A stretch of DNA of 64,000 bases, from NCBI GenBank assembly GCA_937995835.1, contig CALKIV010000105.1, positions 24,621 through 88,620 of the forward strand, written 5' to 3'. This document shows, piece after piece, positions 25,969 through 35,446 of the stretch. A model generated the notes under the pieces. The model worked only from the letters and a program-made list of their open reading frames with translations. It was not told the origin of the DNA and did not search any database. The stretch is from an uncultured Dysgonomonas sp. Lineage in GTDB: Bacteria; Bacteroidota; Bacteroidia; Bacteroidales; Dysgonomonadaceae. Numbering within the stretch: the stretch's first letter is position 1; each line of letters starts with the position of its first letter. Made by a program: the position numbers and the translations under genes.

Positions 25969-27003
25969 ATGAAAATAACAATAGACGGACATCAACTAGA
26001 GGTAGCACCAGGAACTACTATCTTGCAAGCAGCAAGAATGGTGGGTGGAGCAAGTGTGCCTCCTACAATGTGTTACTACTCTCCCGGCAAGTTAAAAGAC
26101 TGTGGGGGGAAGTGTCGTTGCTGTTTGGTAGAGGTGTCGAAAGGTAGCGAGCGTGATCCTCGACCTATGCCCAAGCTGCAACCGTCATGTGTAACGGCTG
26201 TGCAAGATGGGATGGAGGTCAAAAGTGGTACTTCCGAGCGTGCAGTTAAGGCGCGAAAGGCAGTCACAGAGTTCTTGCTTATCAATCACCCATTAGATTG
26301 TCCTGTTTGTGATCAAGCAGGCGAGTGCGATTTGCAAGATTTGGCAATGAACACCAAGGATTTTAAGTCTAGATTTGTAGAGCAAAAGAGAACTTTCGAG
26401 CCCGAAGATATCGGTCCTTACATACAGCTGCACATGAATAGATGTATTCTTTGCTATCGTTGTGTCAGATTGGCTGATCAGCTGACTGATGGACGTGTGC
26501 ATGGGGTAGTGGGCAGAGGAGAACATGCTCAGATATCTACTTATATTTCTAACGTGATCGACAACGATTTTTCTGGAAATGTGATTGATGTTTGCCCTGT
26601 AGGTGCCTTGACTGACAAAACTTTCCGATTCAAATCTCGTGTTTGGTTTGCCAAGCCTTATGATGCACATCGCAATTGCACCAAGTGTAAGGGTAAAACC
26701 GTGTTGTGGATGTTTGGCGACGATGTGTTGCGCGTCACAGCACGCAAGGATATGTATAAGGAAGTAGATGATTTCATTTGCAATGAATGTCGCTTCGATC
26801 ATAAAGATCCTAAAGATTGGACGATAGAAGGACCTCGAAAAATTACAGGTCACTCTGTGCAGAGTGTCAACAACTATAGTGAACCACTCAAAAAGGTGGA
26901 AATGAAGGTGGACGATCTTATCTTGGAAGGACGAAAAAGTGATCAGAAGAAGATAAGCATGGTGGACGTGCCTTTGGACAAAAAAGATAAAGAAGAAAAA
27001 TAA
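25969..27003 (+). CDS. nuoG: NADH-quinone oxidoreductase subunit G, short form
   Basis: Only 344 residues, against about 780-910 in Thermus or E. coli. The N-terminal electron-wire part is intact: [2Fe-2S] with C35, C49, C52 and C74; N5 with H107, C111, C114 and C120; N4 with C159, C162, C165 and C209. The large molybdopterin-oxidoreductase-like domain is absent. Just after the N4 ligands there are two further CxxC pairs (C237/C240 and C271/C274) that look like the remnant of the Fe4S4 subdomain at the start of that domain. A stop follows cleanly and nuoH starts 8 bp later, so this is a natural short form, as in several Bacteroidota, and not a frameshift. Confidence 0.93.
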   Translation: MKITIDGHQLEVAPGTTILQAARMVGGASVPPTMCYYSPGKLKDCGGKCRCCLVEVSKGSERDPRPMPKLQPSCVTAVQDGMEVKSGTSERAVKARKAVTEFLLINHPLDCPVCDQAGECDLQDLAMNTKDFKSRFVEQKRTFEPEDIGPYIQLHMNRCILCYRCVRLADQLTDGRVHGVVGRGEHAQISTYISNVIDNDFSGNVIDVCPVGALTDKTFRFKSRVWFAKPYDAHRNCTKCKGKTVLWMFGDDVLRVTARKDMYKEVDDFICNECRFDHKDPKDWTIEGPRKITGHSVQSVNNYSEPLKKVEMKVDDLILEGRKSDQKKISMVDVPLDKKDKEEK

Positions 27004-27011
27004 TTTGATAT

Positions 27012-28085
27012 ATGGAACTTGCATTTTATTTAGAAAAACTAGTCATGATTCTCATCGTATTTGCCATCACGATGCTTGTGGCTTTGTATGCAACCTATGG
27101 TGAACGTAAGATCGCAGGGTTTATTCAAGATAGATATGGACCCAACAGAGCTGGTATCTTCGGATTGCTTCAGCCCGTGTGCGATGGGGCAAAGCTCTTT
27201 GCTAAAGAAGAATTCTTTGTCAACACGCCAAACAAGTTCCTCTATATCATAGGGCCGGGCATCGCCATGACGGTTTCCATGCTAGGTACGGCTGTCATTC
27301 CGTGGGGGCGCGAGTTGATCTTTACCGATACGTTGATCGTAAAACCTTATATCACAGATATAAATGTGGCTTTGATCTATGTTGTAGCTGTTGTGGCAAC
27401 AGGTGTGTATGGCATTGTGATTGGTGGTTGGGCATCTAATAATAAATACTCGTTGCTGTCGGCTATTCGTGCCGGTGCGCAGATGGTTTCTTACGAGATT
27501 CCGATGGGGATGGCGCTTATTGCCTTGTTGATGGGTGTAGGTAGCTTTAGTTTGGTAGATATTACCGAAGGGCAAACTGAGAGCCTGTTTGGCATCAGTG
27601 GATTGAGTTGGAATGTGTTTTTCCAACCTCTGACCTTTTTCATCTTCCTGATCTGTTCGTTTGCCGAGGCCAATCGCACACCATTCGACCTCGCAGAGTG
27701 TGAGTCGGAGCTTGTGGTGGGGCATCACGTCGAATATTCGTCCATGAAGATGGGCTTCTATATGTTTTCAGAATATGTGACCATGTTTTTCTCGTCAGCC
27801 TTGATCTCCGTTCTTTTCTTCGGAGGATATGCCTATCCGGGTATGGATTGGGTCGCTCAAAATCTATTCGACAATCCTGTATGGTCGGCCAATGTGGCTA
27901 ACATCTTGGGAATAATTGCATTGTTCGCAAAAACTTTCTTCTTCATGTTCGTATACATTTGGGTACGTTGGACAATACCACGTTTCCGTTACGATCAGTT
28001 GATGAATTTAGGATGGAAATTTTTAATCCCTCTAGCTATTGCCAATATTTTCTTGGTAGGTATTGGAATACAAATGTTTAAATAA
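27012..28085 (+). CDS. nuoH: NADH-quinone oxidoreductase subunit H
   Basis: A 357-residue membrane subunit, eight helices, which joins the Q module to the proton-pumping arm. YGERKIAGFIQDRYGPNRAG and FAEANRTPFDLAECESELV are the two signature loops; GVGSFSLVDITEGQ is also seen. Length and motifs are complete. Confidence 0.97.
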   Translation: MELAFYLEKLVMILIVFAITMLVALYATYGERKIAGFIQDRYGPNRAGIFGLLQPVCDGAKLFAKEEFFVNTPNKFLYIIGPGIAMTVSMLGTAVIPWGRELIFTDTLIVKPYITDINVALIYVVAVVATGVYGIVIGGWASNNKYSLLSAIRAGAQMVSYEIPMGMALIALLMGVGSFSLVDITEGQTESLFGISGLSWNVFFQPLTFFIFLICSFAEANRTPFDLAECESELVVGHHVEYSSMKMGFYMFSEYVTMFFSSALISVLFFGGYAYPGMDWVAQNLFDNPVWSANVANILGIIALFAKTFFFMFVYIWVRWTIPRFRYDQLMNLGWKFLIPLAIANIFLVGIGIQMFK

Positions 28086-28098
28086 AAATAGGGCTGTT

Positions 28099-28656
28099 AT
28101 GTCAATAAAAGATATATCACTTTCGGGTAAAAAAGTTGAAGCAACAAATATAGAGATGACCTTCTGGGAAAAAATCTATATTGTGGCTATCATAAAGGGG
28201 ATGTGGTTGACCCTTAGGCACTTTTTTAAGAAAAAAATAACTGTACAATATCCTGAGCAAAAGCGAGAATATAGTCCCGTATATCGTGGACGACACGTAT
28301 TGATGCGAGACGAAGAAGGACGTGAACATTGTACTGCTTGTGGGCTTTGTGCGTTGGCTTGTCCTGCTGAGGCTATCACAATGGTGGCAGCCGAACGCAA
28401 GAAAGGTGAAGAGCATCTATACAGAGAAGAGAAATATGCTAAGGTCTATGAAATCAATATGTTGAGATGCATCTTCTGTGGCTTGTGCGAAGAGGCTTGT
28501 CCTAAAGATGCCATTTATCTGACTAAGCTTGGCGAGCACGTGCCTGTAAGGCTCAATCGTGAAGACTTTATATATGGAAAAGATAAGCTGGTGATCTCGT
28601 TGAAGGATGCAAAAAGTGGAAAATATAAACCGTTTTTTTCGTCTCAAAATAACTAA
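28099..28656 (+). CDS. nuoI: NADH-quinone oxidoreductase subunit I
   Basis: A ferredoxin-like subunit carrying clusters N6a and N6b: CTACGLCALACP and CIFCGLCEEACP, each with three closely spaced Cys plus one Cys-Pro. I start it at the ATG at 28099 (185 residues, MSIKDISLSGKK). An in-frame TTG at 28063 would overlap nuoH by 23 bp and add residues without similarity to the family. It is followed by nuoJ after 23 bp. Confidence 0.95.
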   Translation: MSIKDISLSGKKVEATNIEMTFWEKIYIVAIIKGMWLTLRHFFKKKITVQYPEQKREYSPVYRGRHVLMRDEEGREHCTACGLCALACPAEAITMVAAERKKGEEHLYREEKYAKVYEINMLRCIFCGLCEEACPKDAIYLTKLGEHVPVRLNREDFIYGKDKLVISLKDAKSGKYKPFFSSQNN

Positions 28657-28679
28657 TGACTTATAACTCATAACTATAT

Positions 28680-29192
28680 ATGATTACTATAATTTTTTAC
28701 ATATTGGCAGCTATGACTTTAGGGTCGGCAGTGATGACTGTTCTGTCTAAGAACCCGGTGACGAGTGCTGTATATATGATTGTGTGCTTTTTTACTATTG
28801 CCGGACATATGTTGATGATCGATGCACAATTTTTGGCATTGGTTCAAATCTTGGTCTATTCGGGTGCAGTGATGGTTTTGGTTTTGTTCACACTCATGTT
28901 AATGAATTTGAGTGAAGATCATGAACCTAAGAAAAAGGTGATGAGCCGTGTGGCGGCCGTTATTTCTGCAGGTTTGGCAATGATAGTCATGCTTGCCGTG
29001 CTGATCAGAGGTGAGGTGGCAATAAGTGAAGCCCAAGTGCAGGGAGTGGAGTTCTCTTCAGCCAAGCTCATTGGTGAGGTGTTGATGAACGAATATTTGC
29101 TTCCATTCGAGTTTGTGTCCATTTTGTTGATTACGGCCATGATTGGAGCTGTATTGATTTCTAAAAAAGAAAAGACAAAAGAAGGTTTATAA
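28680..29192 (+). CDS. nuoJ: NADH-quinone oxidoreductase subunit J
   Basis: A 170-residue five-helix membrane subunit. MTVLSKNPVTSAVYMIVCFF and LVQILVYSGAVMVLVLFTLM contain the conserved helix-breaking pi-bulge region that connects quinone chemistry to the pump. Confidence 0.95.
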   Translation: MITIIFYILAAMTLGSAVMTVLSKNPVTSAVYMIVCFFTIAGHMLMIDAQFLALVQILVYSGAVMVLVLFTLMLMNLSEDHEPKKKVMSRVAAVISAGLAMIVMLAVLIRGEVAISEAQVQGVEFSSAKLIGEVLMNEYLLPFEFVSILLITAMIGAVLISKKEKTKEGL

Positions 29193-29273
29193 AGACACTC
29201 CGTGACTGCTTTTATGATAATAGAATGAGCACCGAGTAATGGAATAAGTAATGAGACAAGATATATAAAGCTT

Positions 29274-29597
29274 ATGTTAGAAAATATATTAGAACAAGTA
29301 GGAATAAACAATTATCTTATCCTCACAGCTTTGCTGTTTGGGGTAGGCTTGTTAGGAGTGCTTTATCGCCGAAGCACGATAGTCATGTTGATGTCCATAG
29401 AACTGATGTTGGCAGCAGGAAATTTGTTGTTGACGGTTTTCTCAGTTTATCATCATGATGTTAGTGGACAAGTATTTGTCTTGTTCTCTATGGCTGTAGC
29501 AGCGGCCGAGGTTGCCATCGGATTGGCGATTTTGGTTTCAATATATAGAAATATCAATACTGTGGATATTGATAAACTAAACAACTTAAAAGGATAA
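29274..29597 (+). CDS. nuoK: NADH-quinone oxidoreductase subunit K
   Basis: A 107-residue three-helix membrane subunit. LLGVLYRRSTIVMLMSIELM holds the conserved membrane glutamate, and VAAAEVAIGLAILVSIYRN holds the second. An 81-bp spacer separates it from nuoJ; its stop lies 2 bp before the nuoL start. Confidence 0.96.
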   Translation: MLENILEQVGINNYLILTALLFGVGLLGVLYRRSTIVMLMSIELMLAAGNLLLTVFSVYHHDVSGQVFVLFSMAVAAAEVAIGLAILVSIYRNINTVDIDKLNNLKG

Positions 29598-29599
29598 TT

Positions 29600-31486
29600 T
29601 TGATGGAGACCATATTGATATTAACACTTTTGTTAAGTCCATTATTAGGATTTTTATTTAGCCTAACACTGGGAAAGAAGATTGCCAAGCATATCCCTGG
29701 CTGTTTTACAAGTACCATGGTGCTGATCAGCTTTGTCATCTCTGTATATTTCTTTTTGCAGGTGCTGACCACCGGGCAACCCATCGAAGCACATCTATTC
29801 TATTGGATCAAGCTGGAGACTTTTAGCGTCGATTTTGGCTTTCGTCTCGATCAGCTTTCTTTGATTTGGTTGCTGTTTGTTACGGGTATAGGTTTCCTTA
29901 TTCATGTTTACTCTATGGGCTACATGAAGGGGGACAGGCATATTGACCGATTCTTTGCTTACATGAACCTTTTCATCTTCTTTATGATCATGTTGGTGAC
30001 AGGTAGTAATCTGATGATGATGTTCATCGGTTGGGAAGGGGTAGGGCTTTGTTCTTACTTGCTGATTGGCTTCTGGTTTAGTAATCATGCCTATAATAAT
30101 GCTGCCAAAAAAGCCTTTATAATGAATAGAATAGGGGATTTAGGTTTCCTTATTGGTCTTATCATTTTGGCTTATCTTTTTAATACGATTGACTTTGTAG
30201 AGCTTCAAGGAAAAATATCAACTCTTTCATTTGCACAAATTGGCTTGCTTAGTTTTGCCACGCTGATGCTCTTCTTAGGGGCTGTGGGCAAGAGTGCGCA
30301 GATTCCTCTTTATACTTGGTTGCCCGATGCTATGGCAGGACCAACTCCAGTGTCGGCTCTGATCCATGCTGCAACAATGGTTACAGCCGGTATATTTATG
30401 GTGGTGCGTCTCAACTTTGCATTCACTGAAACTCCAGATACGATGATGGTTATTGCCGTAGTTGGTGCATTAACAGCTCTGTTAGGTGCGACTATTGGCT
30501 TGAAACAAAACGATATAAAGAAAGTATTAGCATATTCTACAGTCTCTCAGCTTGGACTGATGTTCTTGGCTGTTGGTTTAGGAGCCTACCATGTAGCTGT
30601 ATTCCATGTTATTACGCATGCTTTCTTCAAGGCTTGCTTGTTCCTCGGATCGGGATCTGTGATTCACGGTATGAGTGGCGAACAAGATATGCGTAAGATG
30701 GGTGGTTTGAAGGCCTTTATGGGAACCACTTATGCCACTTTCTTGATTGCTACTTTAGCTATTTCAGGAATACCTCCTTTTTCAGGATTTTTCTCTAAAG
30801 ATGAAATTATGTTGGTAGCATATCAACAACAGCCAGTACTTTGGATTCTCGCAGCAGTGGCATCATTGATGACTGCCTTTTACATGTTCAGAGTCTTGTT
30901 CCTGACTTTCTTCGGAGAATTTAGAGGAACAAAAGAACAGAAAGAACACTTGCACGAGTCGCCAATGTCGATGACTGTGCCACTTATCATTCTAGCTATT
31001 CTTGCTGCAGTAGGTGGTGTTATTAGTCTTCCTTTTGGATATAATTGGCTAAATAGCTTTCTGAATCCAGTGTTACCACAGTTGGCTAACTTGTCGCATG
31101 CCAGCTCATTCGACACATTACTAACCATGGCTGTGTCTGTGCTTATAGCAGTGGTGGGTATTGCTGTGGCTTACAATAAGTATATAACGAAAAAAGTAGT
31201 GCCGGCAGAAGATGGTCAACTATCTGGATATAGAAAGTTGATATACAATAAATTTTATGTTGATGAACTATACGATTTGATCTTTGTTCGTACCACCTAC
31301 TCCTTAGCAAGCTTCTTGAGTAATATAGTTAACAACATTGTTAGGTATGTGGTAAACTTCGGTGGCCAACTAGCTGTATGGCTCTCTGCACCATTTAGTA
31401 AGATGCAAAATGGAAGTGTAAGCTTCTATCTCTTCTTCTTGGTAATTGGATTTTGTTCCATCGTATTGTTTGTGTTCTTTGTATAG
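29600..31486 (+). CDS. nuoL: NADH-quinone oxidoreductase subunit L
   Basis: The 628-residue distal antiporter-like proton-pumping subunit. MFIGWEGVGLCSYLLIGFW contains the functional glutamate, and LPDAMAGPTPVSALIHAATM the lysine/histidine region. A long C-terminal amphipathic helix and an anchoring helix follow, as expected. The ATG at 29603 is the second codon of an MM start; either could be used. Confidence 0.97.
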   Translation: MMETILILTLLLSPLLGFLFSLTLGKKIAKHIPGCFTSTMVLISFVISVYFFLQVLTTGQPIEAHLFYWIKLETFSVDFGFRLDQLSLIWLLFVTGIGFLIHVYSMGYMKGDRHIDRFFAYMNLFIFFMIMLVTGSNLMMMFIGWEGVGLCSYLLIGFWFSNHAYNNAAKKAFIMNRIGDLGFLIGLIILAYLFNTIDFVELQGKISTLSFAQIGLLSFATLMLFLGAVGKSAQIPLYTWLPDAMAGPTPVSALIHAATMVTAGIFMVVRLNFAFTETPDTMMVIAVVGALTALLGATIGLKQNDIKKVLAYSTVSQLGLMFLAVGLGAYHVAVFHVITHAFFKACLFLGSGSVIHGMSGEQDMRKMGGLKAFMGTTYATFLIATLAISGIPPFSGFFSKDEIMLVAYQQQPVLWILAAVASLMTAFYMFRVLFLTFFGEFRGTKEQKEHLHESPMSMTVPLIILAILAAVGGVISLPFGYNWLNSFLNPVLPQLANLSHASSFDTLLTMAVSVLIAVVGIAVAYNKYITKKVVPAEDGQLSGYRKLIYNKFYVDELYDLIFVRTTYSLASFLSNIVNNIVRYVVNFGGQLAVWLSAPFSKMQNGSVSFYLFFLVIGFCSIVLFVFFV

Positions 31487-31516
31487 ATTATAGAATAAAA
31501 AAAGATATATAATAAA

Positions 31517-32947
31517 ATGAATATCGCTCTCATATTATTAATACTATTAGTAGGTGCCATTGTTACTTACTTTTCAGGTAACAGGTTGGCTCGGATCACA
31601 GCACTGCTTTTTGCTGTGGCCTCGGCTGTATTTTCCATCGCACTCTACTTTCAAGTTGGCGGAGGTGCAGGAATAGAATACGAACAACTATGGATCAGCA
31701 ATCCACAAGTGATGTTTTCTCTAAAGGCAGATGGGCTTTCGATAGCTATGCTTTTATTGACTACAATAATGCTTCCTGTTGTTTTGCTTTCAGCTGTTTC
31801 ACAGGAATTTAAGCGCGAAAGATTATTCTATGCTTTAGTCATGTTTATGGCTTTTGCTATGGCAGGTTCGTTCTTGAGTAGCAATGCATTATTGTATTAT
31901 ATTTTCTGGGAAATGTCTTTGATACCCATTTACTTCATCGTTATCCTTTGGGGGAATGGAGAAATTGAGAATAGACGCCAAGCTGCGATGACATTCTTCA
32001 TGCATACTTTTGGTGGATCGCTCTTTATGCTTGCTTCCATCATCTATCTATATACACAGGCCGGAAGCTTCCAGCTTGATGATTTCTATGCACTCGATCT
32101 AAGTTTAACTGAACAGATATGGGTTTTCTTAGGATTCTTTCTCGCTTTTGCTATTAAGATTCCGATTTTTCCATTCCATACTTGGCAAGCAGATGTTTAC
32201 AAAAGAGCTCCTGCTGTGGGCACGATGTTGCTTGCAGGATTGATGTCCAAGATGGGTGCTTACAGCATTCTCAGATGGCAAATACCTGTTGTGCCTGAGG
32301 CTGCACTAGAACTTCGTCCTTATGTCCTAGTCCTTTGTATTATAGGAGTTTTGTATGGCGCTTTTGTTGCGCTACAGCAAGATGATATCAAACGGTTCTT
32401 GGCTTTTGCTTCGTTGTCGCATGTTGGGTTTGTGGCTGCCGGAGCTTACTCCCTCACATTCGATGGAATACAAGGAAGTATCATCTTGATTGTTGCACAT
32501 GGTGTAGCAATTATTGGACTGTTCTACGCTGCTGAAATTATCAGAATCAGAACAGAAAAATCTAAGATCAGTGAGATGGGGGGGTATATGCACAAGGCTG
32601 CCAAATTTGGTGCAGCATTCTTTTTGCTTGTGCTCGCAGCTATTTCCATGCCAATTTCGTTCAACTTTATCGGTGAGTTCACCATCATGTTGGGGCTCTA
32701 TGGAGTCAGCCTCTGGTATGTTATTTTCATTGGTCTATCCTTGATTTTTGGAGCTTATATGTTCTTGAGAATGTATCAACAAGTAATGCTTGGGGCTGCA
32801 CCAAAAGAAGAATTTAGAGAATTGTCTGTAAAAGAAGGATTTATACTCTTATATATTATCACAATCATTATTTATTTTGGAGTCAATTCGGGTCCGATTG
32901 CTGATTTGGTGAGGCCAGCTGTTGATCAAATAATAGCAAACATTTGA
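31517..32947 (+). CDS. nuoM: NADH-quinone oxidoreductase subunit M
   Basis: A 476-residue antiporter-like proton-pumping subunit with about 14 helices. FWEMSLIPIYFIVILWG carries the conserved glutamate and FPFHTWQADVYKRAPAVGTM the signature loop with its lysine. It starts 30 bp after nuoL. Confidence 0.97.
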   Translation: MNIALILLILLVGAIVTYFSGNRLARITALLFAVASAVFSIALYFQVGGGAGIEYEQLWISNPQVMFSLKADGLSIAMLLLTTIMLPVVLLSAVSQEFKRERLFYALVMFMAFAMAGSFLSSNALLYYIFWEMSLIPIYFIVILWGNGEIENRRQAAMTFFMHTFGGSLFMLASIIYLYTQAGSFQLDDFYALDLSLTEQIWVFLGFFLAFAIKIPIFPFHTWQADVYKRAPAVGTMLLAGLMSKMGAYSILRWQIPVVPEAALELRPYVLVLCIIGVLYGAFVALQQDDIKRFLAFASLSHVGFVAAGAYSLTFDGIQGSIILIVAHGVAIIGLFYAAEIIRIRTEKSKISEMGGYMHKAAKFGAAFFLLVLAAISMPISFNFIGEFTIMLGLYGVSLWYVIFIGLSLIFGAYMFLRMYQQVMLGAAPKEEFRELSVKEGFILLYIITIIIYFGVNSGPIADLVRPAVDQIIANI

Positions 32948-32998
32948 TTTCCTTGAGTATAACGTTTATTTAGTATAGAAAAAAATTAGTCGATTATA

Positions 32999-34384
32999 AT
33001 GAGTACATTAATAACAATCTCAGTTTTAGGTATTATCTGCCTTGTCTTAGAAATTTTCAATCTAAGAAAAATAGTAGTGCCGTTCAGCCTGCTTGCATTG
33101 GCCGGCATACTGGGGCTCAACATTGCAGAACTAGCTGTAGGGCACAGCTTTTTGACCATCGAGTCTTATGGGATGTTGACAGAGAGTACATCTTCTAAGG
33201 CATTTGCCTCTTTGTTTATCCTCTTGGCTTTCTTTATAGTGCTAATGAGCCCTAAGTTTTATGCAGATAAGATTGTAAAAATAACTGATTATGTATCTCT
33301 GAAGATATTTCTGTTAGCAGGAGCAGTTGCCATGATCTCTTTCGGCAATCTGGTGATGTTTTTTATTGGACTTGAGGTGTTATCCATCTCAGCCTACATC
33401 TTGGCTAGCAGTAAGCCCGATAGCTTGCGTAGTAATGAAGCTGGTATGAAATATTTCTTGATGGGGGCTGTGGCTTCCAGTTTTGTACTGTTTGGTATTG
33501 CACTTGTTTATGGAACTACAGCTTCGTTTGATATTGGTATTGTTGCTAATCTCCTTTTAACTAACAATGTTGTTAGTCCGACATGGATACTTCTAGGTTT
33601 CATTATGCTTAGCTTAGGAATGTTCTTTAAGATGGCTATTTTTCCATTCCATTTTTGGGCACCAGATGTCTATCAGGGCTCACCTACATTGACCACAGCC
33701 TTGATGAGTACTTTGGTTAAAGTGGCAGCTATCGGATCATTCTTCTTTATTGCTTCAGCGTTTGCTCCTTTGATCTCAGGAACGATGAACCTTATTATTG
33801 TCATTCTTTCCATTTTGACTATGACAGTGGGAAATATTACTGCCTTGCGTCAAAAGAATACTAAGCGTATGATGGCATATTCTGGTATCTCTCATGCTGG
33901 TTTCATGCTGATGCTCATGACAATTGCACCTGCGGGTTCGGCAACTGTTTTATATTATGCTATTGCCTATTCTTTGGCTAGTATGGCTGCCTTCTCGGTT
34001 ATTCTTTCTGTTTGTCAAGATACCGAAGATGAAGATATTTCTAATTTTTATGGCTTGATTTCTCACAAGCCAGTAATAGCAGGAGTGTTGGCACTTGCTT
34101 TGATGTCTTTAGGCGGAATTCCTATCTTAGGTGGTTTCTTTGCTAAGTTTTTTCTCTTCCGTGAGATGCTTTCAGTGGGTCAAGTAACACTTGTTATTGC
34201 TGGAGTAATAAACTCTATAATAGCTATATACTATTATTTTGGAGTGATAAATGTAATGTTTACAAGAGAAAAACGAGTAGCTCAAGATATGCAGATACCT
34301 ATTGAGTATAAGATTGTAGCTATTGGGTGTACTATTTTAAATATCGCCATAGGATTATGGCCTTCTCTTGTTTTAGATTTGTGA
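32999..34384 (+). CDS. nuoN: NADH-quinone oxidoreductase subunit N
   Basis: A 461-residue antiporter-like proton-pumping subunit and the last gene of the operon. FFIGLEVLSISAYILASSK and FPFHFWAPDVYQGSPTLTTA are the conserved segments; AGMKYFLMGAVASSF lies between them. No strong terminator was found in the 87 bp after the stop. Confidence 0.97.
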   Translation: MSTLITISVLGIICLVLEIFNLRKIVVPFSLLALAGILGLNIAELAVGHSFLTIESYGMLTESTSSKAFASLFILLAFFIVLMSPKFYADKIVKITDYVSLKIFLLAGAVAMISFGNLVMFFIGLEVLSISAYILASSKPDSLRSNEAGMKYFLMGAVASSFVLFGIALVYGTTASFDIGIVANLLLTNNVVSPTWILLGFIMLSLGMFFKMAIFPFHFWAPDVYQGSPTLTTALMSTLVKVAAIGSFFFIASAFAPLISGTMNLIIVILSILTMTVGNITALRQKNTKRMMAYSGISHAGFMLMLMTIAPAGSATVLYYAIAYSLASMAAFSVILSVCQDTEDEDISNFYGLISHKPVIAGVLALALMSLGGIPILGGFFAKFFLFREMLSVGQVTLVIAGVINSIIAIYYYFGVINVMFTREKRVAQDMQIPIEYKIVAIGCTILNIAIGLWPSLVLDL

Positions 34385-34471
34385 TGCTATAAATGGCCTA
34401 GTCTATAGTTGATTATAGGTTTAATATAAAGCTTCTGTTTTAGCTGCTTTCATATAATTTACACTTCAAAT

Positions 34472-34771
34472 ATGGTGAAAATACTTTTGAATGTATTGAC
34501 TTGGGTTAATAGATTATTGTATTTATTCGCAGTCATTCTCTTTTGGGTTTGTGTTACCTCTTATAAGTGTGAATCACCAAGTGGAATACCCTACAATGAG
34601 ACTACAAACTATAATTTTGACTATTATCTTTTTGCCTTCTTTTGCAATTTAGGGATATATATATTTGCGTCCTTAGAACGTAAGAACATGTGGGTGCGAC
34701 ATATACTCCTCGTTTTTGCATCGGTGTTACTTATCGGAGGATTTCTTTATCGTTTCTATATTCCTTGTTGA
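34472..34771 (+). CDS. Small membrane protein of unknown function
   Basis: A 99-residue protein with three hydrophobic helices (about 8-28, 48-66, 75-93) and a Cys-containing loop (YKCESPSGIPYNETTNYNFD). No family is recognised. It follows nuoN by 87 bp on the same strand with no strong terminator between, so read-through from the nuo operon is possible, though not evidence of a role in it. Confidence 0.5.
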   Translation: MVKILLNVLTWVNRLLYLFAVILFWVCVTSYKCESPSGIPYNETTNYNFDYYLFAFFCNLGIYIFASLERKNMWVRHILLVFASVLLIGGFLYRFYIPC

Positions 34772-34834
34772 TATTTGGCAGATATATAGATAAATATACT
34801 GTTAATCTAAAGATTTAGTTTTGATGTTATTTCT

Positions 34835-35242
34835 TTAAAGATCCTTCAAGAATTTCTTCAGCTCATCTATTTTTCCTACTCTGATCATCGAATATGTATT
34901 ACTATTTTCCTCCAAGTAATTAAGTAAAGCTAGATTTTGCTCCATTTTGCTCTTTTTGGTGTTTAAATCCTCTTCTAACATGCTATCTTGATACATAATT
35001 TCTGTCAGCATTTCTATACGATATATCACTTCCTCTTTGCCATATTCCTGTTCAATGTAGGTTATTATGTCTTTAACAGGAGTGTTTATGTAAAAGTTTT
35101 GTGTTCCCCTCACGTAATTATTGTAAAAATCATTGAGCTGCGATTTTCTTTCATTTTCATCTATGTCTTGTTTGTTTAGCAGTAAGAACAGAGAGTCTAT
35201 CATCTGCTGTATCAATTTCATAATATAATCTCTTTGTAGCAT
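34835..35242 (-). CDS. Cytosolic alpha-helical protein, possibly DUF6483-like
   Basis: A 135-residue charged, mostly helical protein with no signal peptide or membrane segment. The N-terminus MLQRDYIMKLIQQMIDSLF resembles the start of DUF6483-type proteins, but I am not sure. The middle (SMLEEDLNTKKSKMEQNLALLNYLEENS) looks like a TPR-type or coiled helix pair. A second ATG at residue 8 is possible. It is divergent from the secreted gene at 35447. Confidence 0.55.
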   Translation of the reverse strand: MLQRDYIMKLIQQMIDSLFLLLNKQDIDENERKSQLNDFYNNYVRGTQNFYINTPVKDIITYIEQEYGKEEVIYRIEMLTEIMYQDSMLEEDLNTKKSKMEQNLALLNYLEENSNTYSMIRVGKIDELKKFLKDL

Positions 35243-35446
35243 GTGTTTGTTTGATTTTATATTTGTTTATCTTTAAAATGTTTACTTCATAAAGATATAT
35301 TATAAGTTTGTAATTTAGTGCTGTATCTTATTTTTTTCTTGTAAATTAAGACTCACTTAGACCTTATTTGCTAAGAGAAACTTTCTTTATGAAATCTTTT
35401 GTTTAATTTAGCATAATATTTTGATAGTTTTACATATCCTACAAAC

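Noticed and set aside
26293..27024. Minus-strand open frame of 243 codons across nuoG
   Set aside because: Antisense of a conserved Fe-S subunit. Its length is explained by codon usage of nuoG.
28063..28098. Upstream TTG start for nuoI
   Set aside because: It would overlap nuoH by 23 bp and add 12 residues without family similarity.
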